From: Marinobacter qingdaonensis
GTDB lineage: Bacteria > Pseudomonadota > Gammaproteobacteria > Pseudomonadales > Oleiphilaceae
DNA length: 64,000 nucleotides
NCBI RefSeq assembly: GCF_034555935.1
Contig: NZ_JAYDCJ010000003.1
Coordinates: 62,001-126,000 of the forward strand
Direction of reading: 5' to 3'
The stretch's first letter is position 1. The number at the start of each line of letters is the position of its first letter. A model generated the notes under the pieces. The model searched no databases, was not told the DNA's origin, and worked only from the letters and a program-made list of their open reading frames with translations. The translations under genes and the position numbers were made by a program. Positions 27,244-36,532 of this stretch are shown here, one piece after another.

Positions 27244-27271
27244 AAGGGCGATCGTTGATCGCCCTTTTTTT
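27244..27271 (+). terminator. Rho-independent terminator after the sigma/anti-sigma operon
   Basis: The stem AGGGCGATC / GATCGCCCT with a 3-nt loop is followed by about eight T residues. It separates the anti-sigma gene from the convergent SDR gene, and the preceding A-run may let it work for the SDR gene as well. Confidence 0.9.
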
Positions 27272-27296
27272 ATGCCCGCACCAAACCGGCCACCGG

Positions 27297-28040
27297 TTAC
27301 CAGGGCAGCTCCGAACCATCCCAACTGAGAAACCGGCCGTTGTCGTCCTGATCCATGCCCCGCAACACGGCCAACAGGTTGTCCGCCGTCTGGGCCGGGC
27401 TGTGCACCTGCAACTGCGCCAGGGACTGGCGGAAAGGTTCGCTCAACGCCGACTCCGTGGTGCCCGGGTGCAGGGCCACGCAAGCCACCGGTTTGCAACG
27501 CCGGGGCAACTCCACTGACAGCCCCCGCACTAGCATGTTAAGCGCGGCCTTGGAGCTCCGGTAGGCGTACCAGCCACCCAACCGGTTGTCGGTGATGGAG
27601 CCGACCTTGGCGGACACGGCGGCGATGCGCTTCAGCTCCCGGTGTCGCAACCAGGGGACCAACGCCCGTACCAGCAGGCCAAAGCCGGTCGCGTTGACCG
27701 CGAAGGCCCAGGCCATGGCGTCGGCCGACAGATCCTCCAGGCGTTTTTCCGGAAACATCTGCTCCGCATGCAGCACCCCGGCGGCGTAGATCAGGGTGTC
27801 GATGCCGGTTCTGCCGGGGATGACCGACTCCAGTTCGCCAATCATTCCGTCCAGCGTTGCGGCATCGCCGGCATCCCAGGTCAGCAGGCTGACCCGATCA
27901 TGGGTGTGCAGCGCCGTCGGCGCCCGATCCGGATGCCGACACAACCCCACCAACTGACACTCGGGGTAGTCCCTGAGGATGGCCTCGGCCAGGGCCGTTC
28001 CAATGGCGCCGGACACGCCGGCAATGACCACTCGCTTCAT
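27297..28040 (-). CDS. Short-chain dehydrogenase/reductase
   Basis: This is a 247-residue classical SDR. The dinucleotide-binding motif is GVSGAIG at residues 8-14. The catalytic tetrad is visible as N116, S143, Y160 and K164 (YRSSK). IYAAGVLH is the NNAG-equivalent strand. The start at 28040 is chosen for the GGAGG 5 nt upstream. The central region (ERMFPEKRLEDL type) and C-terminus resemble CsgA/C-factor-like SDRs, but the substrate is unknown. It converges on the sigma/ChrR operon. No ECF-type promoter like the one at 25819 was found upstream. Confidence 0.88.
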   Translation of the reverse strand: MKRVVIAGVSGAIGTALAEAILRDYPECQLVGLCRHPDRAPTALHTHDRVSLLTWDAGDAATLDGMIGELESVIPGRTGIDTLIYAAGVLHAEQMFPEKRLEDLSADAMAWAFAVNATGFGLLVRALVPWLRHRELKRIAAVSAKVGSITDNRLGGWYAYRSSKAALNMLVRGLSVELPRRCKPVACVALHPGTTESALSEPFRQSLAQLQVHSPAQTADNLLAVLRGMDQDDNGRFLSWDGSELPW

Positions 28041-28242
28041 AGTTCCTCCACGGTTCGCCGTCTTGGTCGGGCCCATCGGCCCGTCCCTACTGAGGAATAC
28101 GAAATATTTATCGGCTAGACCGGCGCGCCTGGTGAACCGGAAAATTTAAACGGCCGTATGAATCGACTGTTCCATTTGCACAACGGATATCGGGTGCCCC
28201 ACCCGATGCCGCACCAACAAAGCACAGTGAGGAGAGTACTCC

Positions 28243-30018
28243 ATGCAATATCAGGCGCCTGCGAACGACCTTCGCTTTCTGTTGTTTGATGTCCTGGGTG
28301 TAGACCAACTCCACAATCTGCCGCCCTACGCCGATGCCACCCCGGACCTGATCTCGGCGGTGATCGACGAGGCCGGCAAGCTGGCGGCCGAGGTCATTCA
28401 GCCCACCAATCAGATCGGTGATCGCCAGGGCTGCAGCTACGACCCCGAGACGCATTCGGTCACCACGCCCGAGGGCTTCAAGGAGGCGTACCGGAAATTC
28501 GTGGAGGGTGGCTGGACCGCGCTGGATGCGCCCCTGGCATTCGGTGGTCAGGGTCTGCCGCACACCCTGAAGTTCGTGGTGGACGAAATGGTGTGTTCCA
28601 CCAACCTGTCACTGGGCATGTATCCAGGCCTGACCCACGGCGCCATCAGCGCGCTGCACGCCCACGGCTCGGACCAACTGAAGCAGACCTACCTGGAGAA
28701 GCTGATCTCCGGTGAGTGGACCGGAACCATGTGCCTGACCGAGCCCCAGTGCGGCACCGACCTGGGCCTGATCCGGACCCGCGCAACGCCGAACGAGGAC
28801 GGCAGTTACGCCATCGAGGGTACCAAGATCTGGATCACCGGGGGTGAGCACGATCTGGTCGACAACATCGTGCATCTGGTGCTGGCCAAGCTGCCGGGCG
28901 CACCGGACACCACCAAGGGCATTTCCCTGTTCGTGGTGCCCAAGTTCCTGCCCGACACCGGCGAGCGCAACCCGGCCCTGTGTGGGGGGCTGGAACACAA
29001 GATGGGGATCAAGGGCTCCGCCACCTGCGTGATGAATTTCGAAGGCGCCAAAGGCTGGCTGGTGGGTGAAGCCAACGACGGCATGCGGGCCATGTTCACC
29101 ATGATGAACGAGGCCCGCCTGATGGTCGGCATGCAGGGCCTGGGTCTGGCCGAGATGGCCTACCAGGAGAGCCTCGGCTTCGCCCGGGAGCGGCTGCAGA
29201 GCCGGTCCCTGAGTGGTCCCAAGAATCCCGATGGCCCGGCCGACCCGATCCTTGTGCATCCGGACGTGCGCCGCATGCTGATGCGCCAGAAGGTGCTGAA
29301 CGAGGGCATGCGGGCCCTGGCGCTGTTCACCGGCCATCAGCTCGACCTGTCCGTGGCGCACACTGATGAAGCCGTGCGCGAATCCGCCGACGACCTGGTG
29401 CAACTGCTGACCCCGGTGGTCAAAGCCTTCCTGACCGACGAAGGCTTCAACAACGCCAACACCGGTCTGCAGGTGCTGGGCGGCTCCGGCTTCACCACCG
29501 ACTGGCCGCTGGAGCAACTGGTGCGGGATGGTCGCATCGCCCGCATCTACGAAGGCACCAACGGCATCCAGGCGATGGACCTGGTGGGCCGCAAACTGGG
29601 TCTGAAAGGCGGCCAGCTGGTCCGGACCCTGTTCGGGGTGCTCACCGGGTACCTCAAGGACCACCCGGAAGCGCCGCATCGGGAATCCTTGAAAGGAGCG
29701 ATCAGCGCTCTGGAAGAAGCCACCATGTGGCTGGCCAGCAACGCGCCCAAGGACCCGGAACAGGCCGGCGCCGCCGCCACCCCCTACCTGCGGCTGATGG
29801 CGCTGACGGTGATCGGCTACCTCTGGTCCCGGATGGCCGGTGTCGCCGAGGCCCAGCTGGCGGCCGGCGACGGCAACACGCCGCTGCTGGAGGGCAAGCA
29901 GGTATCGGCCCGGTTCTACTTCGAGAAACTGCTGCCGGAAATCCACTGGCTGCTGGCCGACATCAAGACCGGCAAGGACAGCCTGATGGCCTTTGACGAC
30001 GACCACTGGGCCGCCTGA
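28243..30018 (+). CDS. Acyl-CoA dehydrogenase (DmdC/FadE-like, C-terminal extended)
   Basis: This 591-residue flavoprotein is about 200 residues longer than the short-chain enzymes. The FAD and substrate regions read MCLTEPQCGTDLGLIRTRA and GTKIWITGGEHD. The catalytic Glu is E437 in RIYEGTNGIQAMDLVGRK. The C-terminal extension includes TPYLRLMALTVIGYLWSRMA. This architecture is found in acyl-CoA dehydrogenases for medium/long chains and in the DmdC enzymes of dimethylsulfoniopropionate breakdown; the chain specificity cannot be told from the sequence. The ATG at 28243 has GAGGAG 8 nt upstream. It is monocistronic with a terminator at 30054-30085. Confidence 0.92.
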   Translation: MQYQAPANDLRFLLFDVLGVDQLHNLPPYADATPDLISAVIDEAGKLAAEVIQPTNQIGDRQGCSYDPETHSVTTPEGFKEAYRKFVEGGWTALDAPLAFGGQGLPHTLKFVVDEMVCSTNLSLGMYPGLTHGAISALHAHGSDQLKQTYLEKLISGEWTGTMCLTEPQCGTDLGLIRTRATPNEDGSYAIEGTKIWITGGEHDLVDNIVHLVLAKLPGAPDTTKGISLFVVPKFLPDTGERNPALCGGLEHKMGIKGSATCVMNFEGAKGWLVGEANDGMRAMFTMMNEARLMVGMQGLGLAEMAYQESLGFARERLQSRSLSGPKNPDGPADPILVHPDVRRMLMRQKVLNEGMRALALFTGHQLDLSVAHTDEAVRESADDLVQLLTPVVKAFLTDEGFNNANTGLQVLGGSGFTTDWPLEQLVRDGRIARIYEGTNGIQAMDLVGRKLGLKGGQLVRTLFGVLTGYLKDHPEAPHRESLKGAISALEEATMWLASNAPKDPEQAGAAATPYLRLMALTVIGYLWSRMAGVAEAQLAAGDGNTPLLEGKQVSARFYFEKLLPEIHWLLADIKTGKDSLMAFDDDHWAA

Positions 30019-30053
30019 CGCCCATCCTGGCCGGGAACCCCGGCCGCCGATGC

Positions 30054-30085
30054 AAAGCCACGCCCTGCGTGGCTTTCGCATTTTT
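30054..30085 (+). terminator. Terminator after acyl-CoA dehydrogenase
   Basis: The stem AAAGCCACG / CGTGGCTTT with a 5-nt loop is followed by CGCATTTTT. It lies just upstream of the tcdA promoter region. Confidence 0.75.
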
Positions 30086-30166
30086 CAGTCCAGCCCGGCT
30101 CTGAGTTACAATTGCCCGCTTCGATTCAGAACGGTCCGGCAGCGTCCGGACCCCAGCGGAGGCCGC

Positions 30167-30958
30167 ATGAACGCCGACGATTACGCATTCCGCTTCGGCG
30201 GCATTGAACGACTCTACGGACGACGCGCCCTGGAGGCCTTCCGGTCCGCCCACATCGCCATCGTCGGGCTCGGCGGCGTCGGCTCCTGGGCCGCCGAAGC
30301 CCTGGCCCGCAGCGGCGTGGGCACGATCACCCTGATCGACATGGACGACATCTGCGTGTCCAACACCAACCGCCAACTGCACGCCCTGGAAACCCAGTAC
30401 GGCCGGACCAAGACCGACGCCATGGCCGAACGCCTGCGGGCCATCAATCCGCACGCCGATATCCGGGTGCATTTCGGGTTCCTGACCACCAAGAACGTCG
30501 GTGACCTGATCACCACCGACATGAGCGGCGTGGTCGATGCCATCGACAGCGTCAAGGCCAAGGCCGCGCTGATTGCCCATTGCCAGCGCCGCAAGCTGCC
30601 CATCGTCTGCGCCGGGGGCGCCGGCGGGCAAATGGACCCGACCCAGATCCAGGTCGCGGACCTGAGCAAAACCACCCAGGACCCCCTGCTGGCCAAGGTC
30701 CGCAACCTCCTGCGCCGGGAATACGGTTTCTCCCGCAACCCCAAGCGCCGGTTCGGCGTAGAGGCCGTATACTCCCTCGAGCAGCTGACGTATCCTGCCG
30801 GTGACGGCGAGGTCTGCCTGCAAAAACCTTCCACCGATGGCCCGGTGCGCCTGGATTGCGCCTCGGGCTTCGGAGCGGCCAGCCCGGTCACCGCCAGCTT
30901 CGGCTTTTTTGCCGCCTCGCGGCTGCTGAACCGGCTGGCCCGACGCGCCAACCAATAA
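30167..30958 (+). CDS. tcdA: tRNA cyclic N6-threonylcarbamoyladenosine (ct6A) synthase
   Basis: This 263-residue E1-like ATP-dependent enzyme cyclises t6A37 in tRNAs. The ATP-binding Rossmann motif is IVGLGGVGSWAAEALARSGV near residues 30-50. DMDDICVSNTNRQL, the GRTKTDAMAERL stretch, DAIDSVKAKAALI and the C-terminal AASPVTASFGFFAAS identify the YgdL/TcdA group rather than ThiF or MoeB. The start at 30167 has GGAGG 6 nt upstream; the frame is open further upstream, but that part runs through the terminator. Confidence 0.94.
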   Translation: MNADDYAFRFGGIERLYGRRALEAFRSAHIAIVGLGGVGSWAAEALARSGVGTITLIDMDDICVSNTNRQLHALETQYGRTKTDAMAERLRAINPHADIRVHFGFLTTKNVGDLITTDMSGVVDAIDSVKAKAALIAHCQRRKLPIVCAGGAGGQMDPTQIQVADLSKTTQDPLLAKVRNLLRREYGFSRNPKRRFGVEAVYSLEQLTYPAGDGEVCLQKPSTDGPVRLDCASGFGAASPVTASFGFFAASRLLNRLARRANQ

Positions 30959-30979
30959 CCAAAAGGATCGATTGCCACC

Positions 30980-32851
30980 ATGCCCGTCAGTACTGTCCTG
31001 CTTCTTGCCAGCATCGGCGTTCTCTCCCTCTTCTGCCAGTGGCTGGCCTGGCGGGTGCGCATGCCCGCGATCCTGTTCCTGCTGGCTGGGGGCATTGCCG
31101 CCGGGCCCATGCTGGGCTTCCTGGCCCCGGAGGCGGTGTTTGGCGAACTGCTGTTTCCGGTGATTTCCCTGGCGGTCGCCATCATCCTGTTCGAGGGCAG
31201 CCTGACCCTGCGCCTGGCGGAAATCCGCGGCCACGGCAAGATGGTGCGCAACCTGATTCCGGTCGGCTCCATCGTCACCTGCGTCATCGGTACCCTGTCG
31301 GCGCGCTGGCTGCTGGAGGTGTCCTGGCCGGTGGCCCTGCTGTTCGGCGCCATCTCCATCGTCACCGGCCCGACCGTGATTGCGCCCCTGCTGCGCTCGG
31401 TGCGCCCGACCGCCAAGCTGGCCAACATCCTGCGCTGGGAGGGCATCATCATCGATCCGGTGGGCGCCCTGCTGGCGGTCCTGGTGTTCGAGGGCATCGT
31501 GTCCTGGGGCCAGGGCAACGTGTTCAGCCATTCCCTGTATATCTTCGGCAAGACCCTGCTGGTGGGCTTCCTGATCGGCGCCCTGGCCGGCTACCTGAAC
31601 GGCCTGGTGCTGCGCAAGCACCTGATTCCCCAATACCTGCACAACGCCGGCACCCTGACCTTCATGCTCGGGGTCTACGCCATCTCCAACGAGTTGGCAC
31701 ACGAATCCGGCCTGCTCACGGTCACCATCATGGGCATCTGGATGGCCAACATGAAGCAGGTACCGATCGAGAGCATTCTCGAGTTCAAGGAATCCTTGAG
31801 TGTCCTGCTGATTTCCGCGCTGTTCATCATTCTGGCGGCCCGGGTCGAATTCAGTGCCATCGCGGAGCTGGGCTGGGGCCTGGCTGTGGTGCTGGGCATC
31901 CTGATGCTGGTGGCGCGGCCACTGAGCATTTTCCTGTCGGCCATCGGCACCAGCCTGAACTGGCGTGAAAAGCTGTTCCTGAGCTGGATTGCCCCCCGGG
32001 GCATCGTCGCGGCCGCGGTGTCTGCCCTGTTCGCGTTTCAGCTGCAAAAGGTCGGTTACGAGAGCGCCGGCACCCTGGTGCCGCTGGTGTTCATGCTGAT
32101 CATTGCCACCGTGACCCTGCAGAGTCTGACCGCCCGCCCGGTGGCACGCCTGCTGCGAGTGGCCGAACCGGCGGAGTACGGGTTCCTGGTCCTGGGCGCG
32201 AACCCGGTCGCCCGCATGATCGGCCAGGCCCTGAAAAAACAGGAGGTGCCGGTCACCCTGGCGGACACCAACTGGGAAAACGTGCGCCAGGCGCGCATGG
32301 ACAACCTGCAGACCTACTTCGGCAACCCCGTGTCCGAACACGCCTCGACCCATCTGGACCTGACCGGCATTGGCAATCTGCTGGTGATTTCCCCCTACAA
32401 GCACATGAACTCCCTGGCCACCTACCACTTCCTGGACTGGTTCGGCGACAAGAGCGTGTTCAGCCTGGCCGAAGGCGACCAGGACCAGAAGGCCCGCCAC
32501 CAGACCGCCGAGAAGATCCAGATGACCCGCGGCCTGTTCGGGGGCGTGAGCTACGCCAAGCTGGCCAGCCTGGCCAGCCAGGGCTACACGGTGCGGACCA
32601 CCCAGTTGAGCGACGAGTTCAGCTACAGTGACTTTCTGGAGAAGTACCAGAAGCAGGCGTTGGTACTGTTCGTGTTCGACGGCAAGGGCCATGTGTCGCC
32701 GGTGCAGGACATGGACGAACTCAAGCCGGAAGCTGACTGGATGCTGATCAGCCTGGTGCCGCCGCAGGCGCCGAAGGAGCGCAAGGACAAGGAAGGCTCT
32801 GACCTGGCCGCCCCGGACAACGGCAACCTGGCCGACGCCCTGCCCCAGTAG
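30980..32851 (+). CDS. CPA1-type sodium:proton antiporter with TrkA-N domain
   Basis: This is a 623-residue protein. Residues 1-390 form about 12 membrane helices of the Na+/H+ exchanger fold, with FEGSLTLRLAEIR and the ion-site region SIVTGPTVIAPLLR then WEGIIIDPVGALLAVLVFEG, where the Asp is the likely carboxylate. Residues about 395-520 form a cytosolic nucleotide-binding RCK/TrkA-N-like domain (FLVLGANPVARMIGQAL, VTLADTNWENVRQARM), probably a ligand gate. The tail is acidic and lysine-rich. It should export Na+ or K+ against protons, which suits a marine cell. It begins 21 bp after tcdA and is convergent with the reductase gene. Confidence 0.88.
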   Translation: MPVSTVLLLASIGVLSLFCQWLAWRVRMPAILFLLAGGIAAGPMLGFLAPEAVFGELLFPVISLAVAIILFEGSLTLRLAEIRGHGKMVRNLIPVGSIVTCVIGTLSARWLLEVSWPVALLFGAISIVTGPTVIAPLLRSVRPTAKLANILRWEGIIIDPVGALLAVLVFEGIVSWGQGNVFSHSLYIFGKTLLVGFLIGALAGYLNGLVLRKHLIPQYLHNAGTLTFMLGVYAISNELAHESGLLTVTIMGIWMANMKQVPIESILEFKESLSVLLISALFIILAARVEFSAIAELGWGLAVVLGILMLVARPLSIFLSAIGTSLNWREKLFLSWIAPRGIVAAAVSALFAFQLQKVGYESAGTLVPLVFMLIIATVTLQSLTARPVARLLRVAEPAEYGFLVLGANPVARMIGQALKKQEVPVTLADTNWENVRQARMDNLQTYFGNPVSEHASTHLDLTGIGNLLVISPYKHMNSLATYHFLDWFGDKSVFSLAEGDQDQKARHQTAEKIQMTRGLFGGVSYAKLASLASQGYTVRTTQLSDEFSYSDFLEKYQKQALVLFVFDGKGHVSPVQDMDELKPEADWMLISLVPPQAPKERKDKEGSDLAAPDNGNLADALPQ

Positions 32852-32869
32852 GGCAAGGGCCGGCTGGCA

Positions 32870-33853
32870 TTACCGACAGTCGAGCACCAGCTTGCCGCGG
32901 ACGTGGCCGCCTTCGAGTAGGTCGTGAGCGTCGGCCGCCTGCGCCAGGGGGAAGGCGCGATCGATGTGGACCCGGACATCGCCGTCCTCGATCAGCTCGG
33001 CAATTTCATCCAGGTGGAACGCATCCGGGCGCACGGTCATGCCATGGGCCCGGAGCCCCATTTCCTCGGCCGCGCTGATGATGTCGTCGGCGGTGACGGT
33101 GGGAATGGTCACCAACACCCCCTGTTCGCCCAGGGTGTGGAGCGAGCGCATGCCGGTCTCGCCGCCCACCAGGTCGAGCACCACATCCAGACCGTAGCAT
33201 TCCTCCGCCACGTCGGTGGTGCGGTAATCGATGACCTCGTGCACACCCAGCTCGGCCAGGAAATCCCGGTTGGCGGCGGACGCCGTCGCCACCACATGGG
33301 CACCACGCTCGAGGGCAAACTGGACGGCAAAATGACCGACGCCGCCGGCGCCGGCGTGAATCAGTATCTTCTGGCCGGCTTCCAGCTTGGCCACCTCAAA
33401 CAGCGCCTGCCAGGCGGTCAGGGCCGCCAGCGGCAGGGCCCCGGCGGTTACCAGGTCCAATTCCTCGGGCACGATGGCAAACTCGTCGGCGTTGGCCACG
33501 GCGTGGTCGGCGTAGCCCCCACCCCCGGCCGGGAAGCCGATCATGCCCATGACCCGGTCCCCAGGGGCGAGCGTGGTGACGTCGTCCGCCACCGCCACCA
33601 CTTCCCCGGCGATGTCATAGCCCGGCGTCCAGGGCAGGCTGTTTTCAATCTGCCGTGCGGCAAAGCCCAGACCGCGCCGGGTCTTCCAGTCGATCGGGTT
33701 GAGGCCCGCGCCATGGACGCGCACCAGCACTTGTCCGGGCCCGGGCTCGGGCACCGCGGACTGGCCCAGCTGCAGCACATCCGGCTCGCCAAAGCGGTCG
33801 TAGCTGACGTGGCGCATGGGGGTTTCGGTAGTCTGGTCTTCGGGATCTGCCAT
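32870..33853 (-). CDS. NADPH:quinone reductase, zinc-independent MDR family
   Basis: This 327-residue medium-chain oxidoreductase has no zinc-ligand cysteines. The NADPH-binding motif is IHAGAGGVGHFAVQFALERG near 155-174. VRVHGAGLNPIDWKTRRG and the PGYDIAGEVVAVADDV region are typical of the quinone-reductase and zeta-crystallin group. The start at 33853 has GGAGG 5 nt upstream; a later Met at 33817 would lose only a polar leader. It is downstream of a thioesterase gene on the same strand, 72 bp away. The physiological substrate is unknown. Confidence 0.88.
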   Translation of the reverse strand: MADPEDQTTETPMRHVSYDRFGEPDVLQLGQSAVPEPGPGQVLVRVHGAGLNPIDWKTRRGLGFAARQIENSLPWTPGYDIAGEVVAVADDVTTLAPGDRVMGMIGFPAGGGGYADHAVANADEFAIVPEELDLVTAGALPLAALTAWQALFEVAKLEAGQKILIHAGAGGVGHFAVQFALERGAHVVATASAANRDFLAELGVHEVIDYRTTDVAEECYGLDVVLDLVGGETGMRSLHTLGEQGVLVTIPTVTADDIISAAEEMGLRAHGMTVRPDAFHLDEIAELIEDGDVRVHIDRAFPLAQAADAHDLLEGGHVRGKLVLDCR

Positions 33854-33925
33854 GGCGGCCTCCGGACAGCAGCGGTTGGGGACAGGGCTTGTTTCAGACT
33901 AGCAGAAGATGGCCGGGCCGGTTGT

Positions 33926-34399
33926 TCAATCCACCGCCAGGCCGGGGCCTCCGGCCACCACCGCCGACCCGAGAATCTCGGCAAAGGCCTTCGGAGCCCG
34001 GGCCGGACGCTGGCTCTTCAGGTCCACGCAGGCGTGGGTGGACAGCGCCCGCACCAGGGTCTTGCCGTCGGCCGGGCGCACCAGCTGGAATTGCCGGGAC
34101 GACCGGAAGCGGCCGTCGTACCCGGTTAGCCAGGTGCCCAGCAGCAGGCGGTCGCCGGCGTTGGCGGACGCCAGGTAGTCAATCTCGGTCCGGGTGATGG
34201 CCATGGCCTTGCCGGTTTCCTCGTGCAGGGCCCAGGTCATGCCCAGGGACTCAATGTGGGCCCAGCTCACGTCCTCCAGCCAGCGCACGTACACCACGTT
34301 GTTGGCGTGTCCGAGACGGTCGGTGTCGTCGTCGCTGACGGTAATCTCGAGGCAGAAGGGTTCGGGCAGATCCCACTCAATGGCGCGCTCGCCTGTCAT
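33926..34399 (-). CDS. Acyl-CoA thioesterase, hotdog fold (4HBT family)
   Basis: This is a 157-residue single hotdog domain. The catalytic region DTDRLGHANNVVYVRWLEDVSW has the nucleophilic Asp and the long helix of 4-hydroxybenzoyl-CoA thioesterase-like enzymes. ITRTEIDYLASANAGDRLLL and the second half of the fold follow. It probably hydrolyses a short or aromatic acyl-CoA; the specificity is not readable. The start overlaps the stop of the upstream SMP-30-like gene (ATGA), so the two are translationally coupled. Confidence 0.88.
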   Translation of the reverse strand: MTGERAIEWDLPEPFCLEITVSDDDTDRLGHANNVVYVRWLEDVSWAHIESLGMTWALHEETGKAMAITRTEIDYLASANAGDRLLLGTWLTGYDGRFRSSRQFQLVRPADGKTLVRALSTHACVDLKSQRPARAPKAFAEILGSAVVAGGPGLAVD

Positions 34400-35487
34400 G
34401 CTTCGTCGTCTCCAAGGCCGGGAATGGCCTGCAACGGTAGCCGGCCGATGCGGTCGTTGTGAAGTGAACCAAAGTATAGATAGCCATCGTGGGGGGTGAC
34501 CGAGGTGATCTCCTGCAGGTGGCTGCCCTTGGTGTCGTGCAGGCTGGTGATGACCTCGCCCTTGCGGTCGAAGGCCACCACCAGGCCGTATTGCCTGGGC
34601 TTGGGTTTGAGGCTGTCCGGCAGCTTGGCGACCAGATCCTTCAGCCAGGGATTGCGATGCAGGGCGTCGACCTGGGCATTACGCAGGCTCGGAAAGGCCA
34701 CCCAGTAGCGGCCCTGGCGATCGACCGCCAGATTGTCGGGGAAGCCCGGCAGGTTGTCGGCAAACACCTCGGCCTGACCCGCTTTCGGGCCGGTGATCCA
34801 GTAACGCAGGGTACGGTATTTCCACGTTTCGTTGACCAGCACGTAGGCACCGTTGGGCGCCACCGCCACGCCGTTGGCGAAGTGCAGGTTGGCCAGCAGG
34901 ACTTCGGCCTTACCGGTGTTCGGGCTGTAGCGCAGCAGGCGGCCATGGGGGCGCATTTCCAACAGGTCGAGCCGGTAATCCGGGTGCCGGAAGCGGGAGC
35001 TGGCGTCGGTAAAATAGATGCGGCCGTCGGGGCCGATATCCACGTCGTCGGTGAACCGGAACGGGGTGCCCCCGGCTTCCCGGGCCAGCACGGTCACGGT
35101 CTTGTCCGGGGCAATGGACAACAGGCCGTTGACGGCGTCGGCGACGATCAGGTTGCCGGCCTGGTCAAACACCAGACCCAGGGGCCGGCCGTCGGTCTTG
35201 AGCCAGGTCTCGACCCGGCCATCCGGGAACACCCGCACGATGCGGCCGTCCCCGGTGCCCGAATACACCACGCCGTCGGCACTGACGGTGGTGTCCTCCG
35301 GACCGTAAACCTGGCCCCGGGCCAGCAGGTCGGCCAGGCGCAGGCGCTCATTGGGTGACAGCGGGCCGGTCAGGGGCCGGGGATCGGGTGGTTGCCAGGC
35401 CTTGCTGTCGATGGGCGAGGGCGTGAGCAGGAAGCCACCGAGCAGGAAAAACAGGGCCAGCACCCCGACCATCAGCCATTTCATCAT
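34396..35487 (-). CDS. SMP-30/strictosidine synthase-like beta-propeller, membrane anchored
   Basis: This is a 363-residue protein. The N-terminal hydrophobic helix (WLMVGVLALFFLLGGFLL) is a signal anchor or signal peptide, so the propeller faces the periplasm. The six-bladed propeller is read from repeated blades such as GDGRIVRVFPDGRVETWL, GLVFDQAGNLIVADAVNGLL and FTDDVDIGPDGRIYFTDASS, with the strictosidine-synthase-like RLLRYSPNTGKAEVLLANLHFANGVA. Such proteins are often lactonases or esterases in bacteria; the substrate is unknown. It overlaps the thioesterase gene and is upstream of it. Either of two adjacent Met codons could be the start. Confidence 0.82.
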   Translation of the reverse strand: MMKWLMVGVLALFFLLGGFLLTPSPIDSKAWQPPDPRPLTGPLSPNERLRLADLLARGQVYGPEDTTVSADGVVYSGTGDGRIVRVFPDGRVETWLKTDGRPLGLVFDQAGNLIVADAVNGLLSIAPDKTVTVLAREAGGTPFRFTDDVDIGPDGRIYFTDASSRFRHPDYRLDLLEMRPHGRLLRYSPNTGKAEVLLANLHFANGVAVAPNGAYVLVNETWKYRTLRYWITGPKAGQAEVFADNLPGFPDNLAVDRQGRYWVAFPSLRNAQVDALHRNPWLKDLVAKLPDSLKPKPRQYGLVVAFDRKGEVITSLHDTKGSHLQEITSVTPHDGYLYFGSLHNDRIGRLPLQAIPGLGDDEA

Positions 35488-35580
35488 TCCTGCCCGCCCG
35501 TTTCTGTTGTCGATGGATTTGCCAGCCCAGACTTAACCTTAGCAGACGGTTCCACGGTCTTGAAAACGCGCCGCCGGCCC

Positions 35581-36375
35581 CTAGTCGCCGGCCAGGAATC
35601 GGCGGCACAGGGCCGCAAAGGTGTCCGGTTTTTCCGCGTGCAGCCAGTGCCCGGTGTCCTGGATGACCCGCAGCTCCGCGGCCGGGAACAGTTGCTGGAT
35701 GGACTCCCGGTGCTTCTCCTGGATGTAGGCGGAATCCGCGCCCTTCAGGAACAGCACCGGCCCCTGGTAGGGGCCCTCGCCTTCTGGGGCCTGGGACAGG
35801 TTGCCGTAGCAGGCGTCGATCACCGGCAGGTTCAGGCGCCAGCGGAACAGCGGGCCACCCTCCGACTGTTCGTCCCGGGGCACCCGTTCGAGGTTTTTCA
35901 GCAGGAACTGCCGGGTTGCCAGGGCGTCGACCTGCTCCGCCAGGCGCTGGTCGGCGTCCTGGCGCGAGGCGACCGCATTCAGGTCGATGCTTTTCAGGCC
36001 TTCAAGGATGGCATCGTGGCGGGGCTTGTAACTGACCGGCGCGATGTCGGCAACGATGACCCGCTCGACCCGGGCCGGTGCCTGCAGGGCCACCTGCATG
36101 GCCACCTTGCCGCCCATGGAATGGCCCAGGATGCAGGCCTTGTCGATGCCCTGGCGATCCATGTAGGCAATGACGTCCGACGCCATCGCCGGGTAATCCA
36201 TGGTCTCGGTGTGCGGCGAGCTGCCGTGATTGCGCTGGTCCAGGGAATGAATCTGCCAGTCGTCCTGCAGGCGCCGGGCAATGCCGCCCAGGTTTTCCAG
36301 GGACCCGAACAGGCCATGCAGCAGGATCAGTGGCGCACCTTCGCCGGTGATACGGTGGTTCAACTCTACGCTCAT
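35581..36375 (-). CDS. Alpha/beta hydrolase, YbfF esterase family
   Basis: This is a 264-residue protein with the oxyanion region LLHGLFGSLENLGGIAR, DQRNHGSSPHTETMDYPAMA, nucleophile Ser in ILGHSMGGKVAMQVAL near 96, acid Asp in the RFIADIAP-type strand, and His in DTGHWLHAEKPDTF near 245. These are the signatures of YbfF acyl esterases. The start at 36375 has GGAGA upstream. It lies 105 bp downstream of a terminator on the same strand, beyond a 30-codon gene, so it could also be read through from that unit. Confidence 0.9.
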   Translation of the reverse strand: MSVELNHRITGEGAPLILLHGLFGSLENLGGIARRLQDDWQIHSLDQRNHGSSPHTETMDYPAMASDVIAYMDRQGIDKACILGHSMGGKVAMQVALQAPARVERVIVADIAPVSYKPRHDAILEGLKSIDLNAVASRQDADQRLAEQVDALATRQFLLKNLERVPRDEQSEGGPLFRWRLNLPVIDACYGNLSQAPEGEGPYQGPVLFLKGADSAYIQEKHRESIQQLFPAAELRVIQDTGHWLHAEKPDTFAALCRRFLAGD

Positions 36376-36479
36376 GGACGATCAGTCTCCGGATTGGCTC
36401 ATTTTTCGAAACCGACTACATTACCACTGACAGTGTGGCGAGCAAGTTTGGTGCAAGGCAGGTGGGGGCCGCCCCAACG

Positions 36480-36504
36480 AAAAAAGCCGGGCTGGGCCCG
36501 GCTT
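36480..36504 (-). terminator. Rho-independent terminator of the 30-codon gene
   Basis: On the minus strand a perfect 8-bp GC-rich stem (AGCCGGGC / GCCCGGCT) with a 3-nt loop is followed by six T. It lies about 28 nt after the stop codon of the small gene and about 105 nt before the start of the YbfF-type esterase gene. Confidence 0.88.
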
Positions 36505-36532
36505 CAAGGTCATAGGCAGTACGCCTGTCTGA

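Noticed and set aside
29963..32692. 909-codon open frame on the minus strand opposite tcdA and the antiporter
   Set aside because: It is antisense to two genes with unmistakable family motifs; its translation is His/Gln/Gly-rich low complexity typical of shadows in GC-rich DNA.
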